Shown here piece after piece: positions 57,183-64,000 of a stretch of DNA of 64,000 nucleotides. This DNA comes from Kalaharituber pfeilii (lineage: Eukaryota; Ascomycota; Pezizomycetes; Pezizales; Pezizaceae), in NCBI GenBank assembly GCA_015179045.1, contig WHUZ01000002.1, forward strand, positions 2,170,001-2,234,000. The letters run 5' to 3'. How positions within the stretch are numbered: position 1 is the stretch's first letter; every line of letters starts with the position of its first letter. A program made the translations under genes and the position numbers. The notes below the pieces were generated by a model. That model ran no database searches. It was not told the origin of the DNA and saw only the letters and a program-made list of their open reading frames with translations.

Positions 57183-57979
57183 TACAGTCTACCCTTGCTA
57201 TACCGGATCGCTAAAATCTGGCAATTTTCGTCCGGTATAGCAAGGTTCCGGTATAGAATAAAATGCTTGGCAGGCAAGGGGGGTGATAAATTCAATTAAT
57301 TACTGAGATAGGAGATGAACGAAGTAAACATCAACTTGTTCACACCCAGCCAAAGACATCAATATGTATTGGTCACGAGAAAAACATCGAGCCTTAAGTG
57401 TGCTTGAGAAGCATCAAATAGATACATTGACTAGAACCAAAATATGCTAAAGAAAAGTTAAGTGAATTTGATAAACATTTTTGAGATGAAATTGGTAAGA
57501 TTACTGTACTTTAACTTAACTTTGATATCCTAGGTATTTAATTTATTATTTTAAGCTGATCAGTAGCTATATCTACTTAGTCAGGTATTTTGAAACAAAG
57601 TGGTAAGTGGTAATCTCAGAACATGGAACAAGAAGCAACGAAGTGCCATTACTCGAACAACATTGTAGCAAGTGATGGTAGCAGTAGTAGCAACTGCATT
57701 AGCAGAAGCAGTGACAGCAGTGATGGCAGCAGTGATGGCAGCCAAGTGTGAAATGGAGTAGTCTAACATGTATTAGTATTAGTGTGTCCGGTATAGCAAA
57801 TATTATTTGTATGGAGGCAGGGGGGTACTTGTCTGGAGGTTTCTATCCGGTCCGGAATTGTTAGGGCGTCCGGTATAGCAAGGGCGATTTGTATGGGGAA
57901 CGGATGTCGCAGACAGAGGCCATTTGGTATAGCAAGGTTTCCGGTATAGCGAGGTCCGGTATAGCAAGGGTAGACTGTA
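57183..57979. mobile_element. Pogo-like MITE, copy 1 (797 bp)
   Basis: Starts TA-CAGTCTACCCTTGCTATACC and ends with the inverse, with inner repeats of CCGGTATAGCAAGG at both ends. Flanking TA fits a Tc1/pogo target duplication. Inside is a (GCAGT/GTAGCA)-rich stretch that gives a meaningless Ala/Thr-rich frame. No transposase. Copy 2 is at 61004, same orientation. Confidence 0.88.
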
Positions 57980-58486
57980 GGTAAACGAATCCTCAACGGC
58001 CCTGAATTCACGCACCCTGCATATCTAAACTGCGGAAGTGGTTTAGGCTTCTCCCGTGTGGCTGTGAGCTACAAGGACGATGGCTGGATCTACCCTAGCG
58101 ATGTAAACGGAAGGTTTGATGAAAGCTTTCAAACGACGTGTGACGAATAGAGGCATTAGTATTTCCTGTTCCACAGGCGGAAGCTTATATATACTCTGGC
58201 ACTCCCGATATTATCTATCAAATAATTGCGCCACTGAACCTCCATTCACAAAACCCAAGGCCTGAAATTTACGCCGACGTCATACGCGGGTAGCATTGCA
58301 ACTAAACTGTGAAGGGTTCTGGGGCCCTTGTTAGGCAGCAAAGCCCGGCTCGGAGGAGTTGATTGCAAGCGAGATTTCGATATTAGATCTTCGTCACCTG
58401 GAGTGAGGAAGCCGCCGACAAGCGAAAAAAAATCAGATCAGAAAATAAAGAAAAATAGGAGAATCGGAGTACACAACAGCATCAAC
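57980..58486 (+). promoter_or_regulatory. GH16 upstream region with TATA-like box
   Basis: 507 bp between the MITE and the GH16 start; TTATATATA at about 58185-58193 is a plausible TATA box some 300 bp upstream of the start codon. The MITE edge forms the distal border. Confidence 0.35.
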
Positions 58487-59761
58487 ATGTTACTGAATTT
58501 ATGCACGATTGGTTTCTCTGTTATTCTCGGCTTTATACCTTACGCAACAGCACAATGCGAATGTGGATACCTCGTTGGAAAGGATCGATTCACTCATTCG
58601 ATATTGTCCCACTTCGGCCGCCTCCTTGACCAGCCTGACATCGCCGACGGCTCCGGAAATGAACTCAATGACTGGGAAGTGCAAGGTTGGAGCACGAATG
58701 GTACCGGAAAGCGAGGAAGTGAACGATTTTTATTACCAAAGAAAAATGAAGAGAGCAATGTCTTTATTCAAGGCGGCGCATTAAATCTGCAGCAGACAGC
58801 TTATACTGAAGACGATGAGGCAGAGGGAAGGCCCGTGTTAGTGTCAGAAATTGTTACAAGGAGGAGTGATATCCTCTATGGTAGTTTTCGATCAAGGTTT
58901 AAAATAATTGTCGAAGAAGATACGGAAGGAGGTGCTGTTGCTGGATTTTTTTTCTATCATGTACATTTTTCCATATGTTTTTCTGTATCCGTTAATTCCA
59001 CTGACAAAGGTGTATTTAGGGTGACCAATCGGAAACAGATATTGAGATACTGACTCGTGAAGATGAACTTAAGGTTCACTACTCACAACAGCCAAGTAAG
59101 CTTCAGCTTCCACATTACAAGACTTGTGTTCTGACTGATTTGAATATACAGCCTATGATTACGAAACGGATGTGTTTTATGAAGATGCATCGCTCACAGC
59201 TAATTTGCAGAGGCCCTGGACAGAAGCTCAAGAGTATCGCTGGGACTGGCATCCAGGGGTTTCACACTTTTATCAGGATGGTATCAAGGCTGCAGAAATG
59301 ATAGTCAATACTCCCTCCAGGGTATGTTGTCCTTCAATTTTATATCTATATTTACTCATGTGGTTCCCACGATTTCAGAAGGGTAAGATCATGATAAACC
59401 TCTGGGCGGACGGGGGTCAATGGAGCGGGTAAGTATCTGCCGCCCTGCCATCATTTTGAAATTTAGCTGCTCACTGTAACTCCCATCCAGACGTCCCGCG
59501 AACAAGAATGTCACTATGCAAATCCAAACCATTGAACTCTTCTTCAATACCTCACTTAGCCACAGCGGGGGAGACAGTGATTTCAACAAGGCGTGTGAGG
59601 AGGCAGGTGGAATCTCCAACGAGAACACAAGCTGTGTGGTTGAGGAGCTGCCCGAGGACCACGGGCAGGAGAGCTCTGCAACACGGGTATTAGTCTCTAT
59701 ATGGTGGGGCGCATGCAGCATATTGTGGGCGATCTTCGTTATGAGAGGGTATCCACTGTGA
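58487..59761 (+). CDS. Secreted GH16-type glycosyl hydrolase
   Basis: ConA-like fold enzyme acting on beta-glucans, probably cell-wall or extracellular. Five exons (58487-58960, 59020-59095, 59152-59321, 59379-59428, 59491-59761) give 346 aa. A signal peptide is clear (LLNLCTIGFSVILGFIPYA, cleavage near ATAQC). Core strands: LVSEIVTRRSDILYGSFRSR, AVAGFFFYHGDQSETDIEIL with the catalytic E-T-D-I-E (ExDxE), YRWDWHPGVSHFYQDGIKAA, GKIMINLWADGGQWSGR and VTMQIQTIELFFNTS. The C-terminus ends in a hydrophobic segment (LVSIWWGACSILWAIFVM), unusual for simple secreted GH16; it might be a TM anchor or GPI signal, or a mis-ended exon. Frame stays open upstream, but the start was placed at the signal peptide. 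Confidence 0.85.
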
Positions 59762-61003
59762 TAAGATACTTTGGACCTTGCTTGTTTGCTTTTTTGAAGG
59801 TTTTAGGATTCTTATTTTATTTCAGTCTCGAGCCTGATTTTTTTTTTTTTTTTTTTCGGAATATTGTCTTGTTTATTATCACGTGCTGGAAGGTTTTGTT
59901 TGTAATAGGATACCACGAACACACAAAACATTGATGCCTCTTCTTGTTTTGTTGTTTTCTCTTTTTCCTACGTTTCTCATCCTGGGTTCTTTTTTTTTTG
60001 CAACTGGCGTGCATGATGGCATGGGTTTTACATGAGTTATCTTCTGTACACAATCAATACCGGCTAGAAAAAAGATTTAATTTGGACACTACCATCTGCT
60101 TTTTCCTTTTCTTCTTTTTTTTCCACCGACGACAGTGGTCTACTTGGATGTATTGCTAGTTCTCATATATTACATTCCAGTATAAATAACTAGCCGCAGG
60201 TCACAGCCTGCAGCCCAGCCCACAGCCCGCATCACGTCTACCGTTACCTGTAGAGTAATAAGTAATCTAAGTCTTGCGCTTGCGGGCTTACGAGTCCCAC
60301 GAAGCTTGCTGCTTATGGTGCTGAGCTGGCAGTGCTCTATTGGGGATTGCGAAGCTGAGTTCGGGGCAATTGTGGACTTAAGGAGAAGGTAGGGCAGGGA
60401 GGAGAGCATCGCCGGGCAAAGCTCTAGCTCCCCAGGAAGGTGCGAGAACTGCATGGGCCCGGAGCTGAGAGATTTGCAACAGGGGAAGACGAGTGAGCAG
60501 CAGAGTAATCTCGTACTACATACGGCGGGGGATGCGCAGATAGAGAAGGCGAAGCGCAGTGCAGTTGTGCGCATATTAGGGTGCTGCACAGGGTGGTACA
60601 GTGGACGGGCGGGAGAGTACAGGTGTGAAGAACTGGGTATGTAGTGGATTTCTATTTTTTGTTTGAATTGTTTATTACTCTTTGGTGACCGATTCGTAAT
60701 TTACTCACATCTCGTATTTACATGCACGTTAACGTTAAGTAATGCAATTATTATTGTACTAGCTGCAAGTGCTGATGTTTACAGTTGCGCCAAACTGGTA
60801 ACTGGGAATGGTGGTGACTTTACAAACTGCTGTACATAGAGTACGGAGTGCGAGTACATGGGCAATCCTGATGCCGATAACACTTGTGCCGAGACTTTTT
60901 GTTTTTTTTTGTACTTAACCGTAGCAGACAGGGCTGCAGGATTAAATAACGCCTTGGCAATTAGGCTGGGTCATGGGTACGAGAACATTGCCCAACGCTG
61001 ACT
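59762..61003. other. Intergenic, no gene seen
   Basis: T-rich runs at 59840-59860, 59990-60000 and 60110-60120. Antiparallel frames at 60170-60640 have no motif. Confidence 0.45.
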
Positions 61004-61820
61004 ACAGTCTACCCTTGCTATACCGGATCGCTAAAATCTGGTAATTTTCGTCCGGTATAGCAAGGTTCCGGTATAGAATTAAATGCTTGGCAGACAGGGG
61101 TGATGGTAAATTCAATTAATTACTGAAATAGGAGATGAACGAAGTAAACATCAACTTGTTCATACCCAGCCAAAGATATCAATATGCATCGGTCACGAAA
61201 TCTAGAAAAAACGTCGGGCCTCAAGTGTGCTTAAGAAGCATCAAATATGTACATTGACTAGAACCAAAATATGCTAAAGAAAAGTTAAGTGAATTTGATA
61301 AACATTTTTGAGATGAAAATAGTAAGATTACTATACTCTAACTTAACTTAGGTATTTAATTCCTTATTTTAAGCTGATCAGTAGCTGTATCTACTTAGTC
61401 TGGTATTTTGAAACAAAGTGGTAAGTGGTTAGCAATTAATCTCGGAACATGGCAAGAAGCAACGGAGTGCCCAGTTTCCATTACTCGAGCAACATTGTAG
61501 CAAGTGATGGTAGCAGTACGGTAGTAGCAACGGCATTAGCAGAAGCAGTGACAGCAGTGGTGGCAGCAGTGATGGCAGCCAAGTGTGAAATGAAGTAGTC
61601 TAAGATGTATTAGTATTAGTGTGTCCGGTATAGCAAATATTATTTGTATGGAGGCAGGGGGTACTTGTCTGGAGATTTCTATCCGGTCCGGAATTGTTAG
61701 GGCGTCCGGTATAGCAAGGGCGATTTGTATGGGGAATGGATATCGCAGACAGAGGCCATCCGGTATGATATAGCAAGGTTTCCGGTATAGCGAGGTCCGG
61801 TATAGCAAGGGTAGACTGTA
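61004..61820. mobile_element. Pogo-like MITE, copy 2 (817 bp)
   Basis: Same ends and inner order as the copy at 57183, with small indels and point changes, in the same orientation. TA at both ends. Confidence 0.88.
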
Positions 61821-62224
61821 CTCAAGATGTACCAAATATAGAAAGTAGCTTTGTGGGTTTTTCCACCACTTCCAATGAACGAAAACTCCCCAATCGACAA
61901 TTACTTTGCACAATTGAAAACCACAACTTTATGCTGAATACTACACAAAACAAAAACCATTGTCCCATCGACCTCTTTACTACCCCCATTTAAGCTTCTT
62001 GATTTCATCCCCCTCGCCACCACCACCATTCCTCTCCTCTTGTTTACATTATTGCCAAGTCAAAATCACCGTATAAACTCCGTTCATGCACCTTCTTGCC
62101 ATGTTCCTCCCCTCCAGTCCACGTCCCCTACCCACACCCCAACTGCACCATCCGCCAGACCATTTCAGTAATCTGTAATCCACAACTCCCCATTGTCATT
62201 ATAATACCCTCACCCTCCTGTCCT
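61821..62224. other. Intergenic, no gene seen
   Basis: A C/T-rich stretch from about 61970 to 62220, antisense to the 3' side of the GFA gene. No coding evidence. Confidence 0.45.
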
Positions 62225-62762
62225 TCAAAGCGGGCTCGCCTCGAACCTCTTCCCGACTTCCGTTCCCTTGAGCCAATCCGGAAGGTTCTTAGTAAAAGCT
62301 GAGAACGCTGGAGGCTGCAATTTATTCCTAACAAACACACAACGAAAGATTTGTCAGCATTTACACACTTTCATTCCTAGGTATCAAATTAAAAAGTTCC
62401 AGCTCACCTCTCGACAAAGTTCCCCCTTTCACCACTACCACCTCTGGGAGCACATCAACATGCACAAACATATTCACCCCACACCTCCCGCAGAAGAATT
62501 TCTGCTTCCCCTTGCCCGTTGTCACAGTCTCCTCATCAAAACCAAAGCTCTTCAACAGGCTATCAGGATCCGAAACGGTAATCTCCGTTTTAGGTATAAA
62601 CAGGTTGACTTGATAGTCCGATCCAGAGTTCTTAGCACAGTGGTTGCAGAAGCAGAGGCTGGTTTCGTAGGTTTCGAGAGGCTTGAGGAGGGTAAGGGTT
62701 ACGCTGCCGCATATGCATTTGCTGACGGCGGGGGCGTTGGCAGTAGTTGTGGAAGTGGACAT
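62225..62762 (-). CDS. GFA-domain protein (CENP-V/GFA fold, zinc-binding)
   Basis: Glutathione-dependent formaldehyde-activating-type fold; fungal paralogues are many and mostly uncharacterised. Two exons (62408-62762, 62225-62307) give 145 aa. Zinc ligands: SKCICGSVTLTL (C-x-C), SLCFCNHCAKNSGSD (C-x-C-x-x-C) and KQKFFCGRCGVNMFVHVD (C-x-x-C), the full GFA pattern. The second exon is inferred: it joins GGTLSR to AFSAFTKNLPDWLKGTEVGK in frame and resembles the usual tail; without it the frame ends at NLIPRNESV. The acceptor (CTCCAG) is acceptable. Confidence 0.85.
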
Positions 62763-63828
62763 TGGAGAAGAAGTTTGAGTGGAGATATTTAAAATTTGGA
62801 TGTTTTGAGCAGTAATGATGAAGATGGCAATAATTCTACTTGACGAGTTTCCTTGCTGTGATGATAGTGTGAGCTTTACAAAGGAATTCAGTTAGTTTTA
62901 TATAGACAAATCAGACAGAGACAAACTAATTATCCTCATCGTCAGTTCGGAGATATCGGCTTCACTGGGTAGATTGAATTGAATCACTTTCACAACGTTA
63001 TCTATGGCATACGTCTAGAAAACTTCAAGGTATGCTCTAATATCGAGTCCTGACCTCGAATATCGGTATTGAAGCCTCCGGTTAGGTAATGTCGTCATCG
63101 TTAACTGCTGATTCAAGGTAGTTTAGGTCAAGCCGTTGGACCACCTGCGCCGTGTCCTCGTATCACACCCTCTTGCGCTGAATCTCCCTGGATACCAGAA
63201 CCCATTCTCCCAAATTTCTAATTCCGAGAAGCATTTGTAAGCCTTCCAAGAATACCCAATTCGTCCATACTGCATCTTGGTTATTCAAAGTATTTGGAAT
63301 TCCTTTTCCCCAGGATCTAAGCTCACCCTTGCAAGTCGTTAGTAATGATCCCAAGTGCACATGCTACGGTGTAATTGGCGGTGGTATGTAGGCCATTGAG
63401 GCTGCGGAAACAGAACCCGCGGAGAAACTTGTGCTGTCAAAAAAAAAAAGAAGGAAACGAGCGGAAAGCCGACGCATGTCATGCCGCCGCGCTGACCACG
63501 CTAGTACTTAAGATGCCTGAGTTTACTCCAACGTCATGAGGTCTCGGATGAAGAGTATGGTTGGGGACGGAGGTGGGCGGACATTTGGTTTGATGACTAA
63601 GCACTAGTTATGTTGTAGTTACATGCCCTTTCATGCTGTCATCCACTGCCGCCCACCCTACAGTACCAATCCACCACTGGTTGTTTGCTGCTCCCCTAGT
63701 CTATACCTTGTTGCATCGGTCGCCCATATCGGTCGCTCCAACCTGTTCAGCCACCCTGTCGCTGAATTAATTATGATGCATATAGTGAAGGATTAACTTA
63801 TGGTACTAAGGAGTTTCCTTCACATATG
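62763..63828. other. Intergenic, no gene seen
   Basis: No motif-bearing frame. A short A run lies at 63439. The 3' half is C/T-rich. Confidence 0.45.
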
Positions 63829-64000
63829 TACAATCACTGGTCAAAAGTCTTGGTGACGCCACTTTTCTTGGCACCTCAAAATGCTTGCTTGCACAACTTC
63901 AAACGCTCATATCTCCATGATCCATAGCTCAATTTCAGAAGTTGTACCTGCAATTGATAGCACCGTGTCTATAGTCTTGCATATCACATGCAGCAATCAT
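63829..64000. mobile_element. Second copy of the 845-bp MITE, cut by the window end
   Basis: TACAATCACTGGTCAAAAGT onward follows the left part of the element at 23018 almost base for base to the last position (GCAGCAATCAT). The right end lies outside the window. Confidence 0.88.

Noticed and set aside
57581..58015. Ala/Thr-rich and Tyr/Pro-rich frames in the MITEs
   Set aside because: Built from simple repeats and the CCGGTATAG inverted repeats of the element; also present in copy 2.

Overview
The window is nuclear DNA of a filamentous ascomycete (Pezizomycotina type). Genes carry short spliceosomal introns, mostly about 40-80 nt, with GTRNGT-like donors and CTAAC-like branch points. The recognisable genes are Prp40, the TRAPP subunits Trs65 and TRAPPC13, GRIM-19, Trm10, Atx1, Enp2/NOL10, NudC, homoserine kinase, a GH5 steryl-glucosidase type enzyme, GH16, and a NACHT-ankyrin NLR. 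Genes occur in small islands separated by repeat-rich DNA. Exon boundaries were read by eye from splice signals and reading-frame continuity; every multi-exon model given as intact sums to a whole number of codons.

Layout. 0.9-5.9 kb: PRP40 (-) and TRS65 (+), divergent. 7.5-10.1 kb: a decayed SKI3 gene (-) with a solo LTR inside a coding exon. 10.5-15.5 kb: GH5_12-type glucosidase (+), GRIM-19 (-) and TRM10 (+). 17.1-20.9 kb: TRAPPC13 (-), an intron-containing tRNA-Arg(CCT) (-) and an alpha/beta hydrolase (-). 21.1-23.9 kb: a cluster of TA-flanked MITE-like elements. 25.5-36.5 kb: ATX1 (+), ENP2 (-), a truncated MFS transporter, a small fungal HTH-like protein (-), NUDC (+) and a Q/H-rich conserved protein (+). 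37.9-45.7 kb: transposon territory, with a non-LTR retrotransposon fragment (-), a DD34E Tc1-like element with long inverted repeats and two embedded minisatellites, and a second inverted-repeat element with an integrase-like remnant and its own minisatellite. 46.0-52.3 kb: homoserine kinase (-) and an NLR-like NACHT-ankyrin gene (+) cut by a second copy of the same solo LTR. 52.3-57.2 kb: decayed DNA. 57.2-61.8 kb: a secreted GH16 enzyme bracketed by two directly repeated pogo-like MITEs. 62.2-62.8 kb: a GFA-domain protein (-). The last 172 bp is the start of another copy of the 23.0-kb MITE.

The housekeeping genes do not form one pathway. They come as divergent pairs sharing promoters of roughly 235-260 bp (PRP40/TRS65, GRIM-19/TRM10, HTH/NUDC) and a looser 0.8 kb promoter region between THR1 and the NLR. 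The most distinctive biology is in the mobile and decaying parts: two solo LTRs of one family, each with a perfect 5-bp target duplication inside a coding exon; an NLR repeat domain cut by one of them and by a 34-bp microhomology deletion; an apparently unnamed tRNA-derived SINE family with four alignable copies; and two DNA transposons that each carry GC-rich minisatellites.
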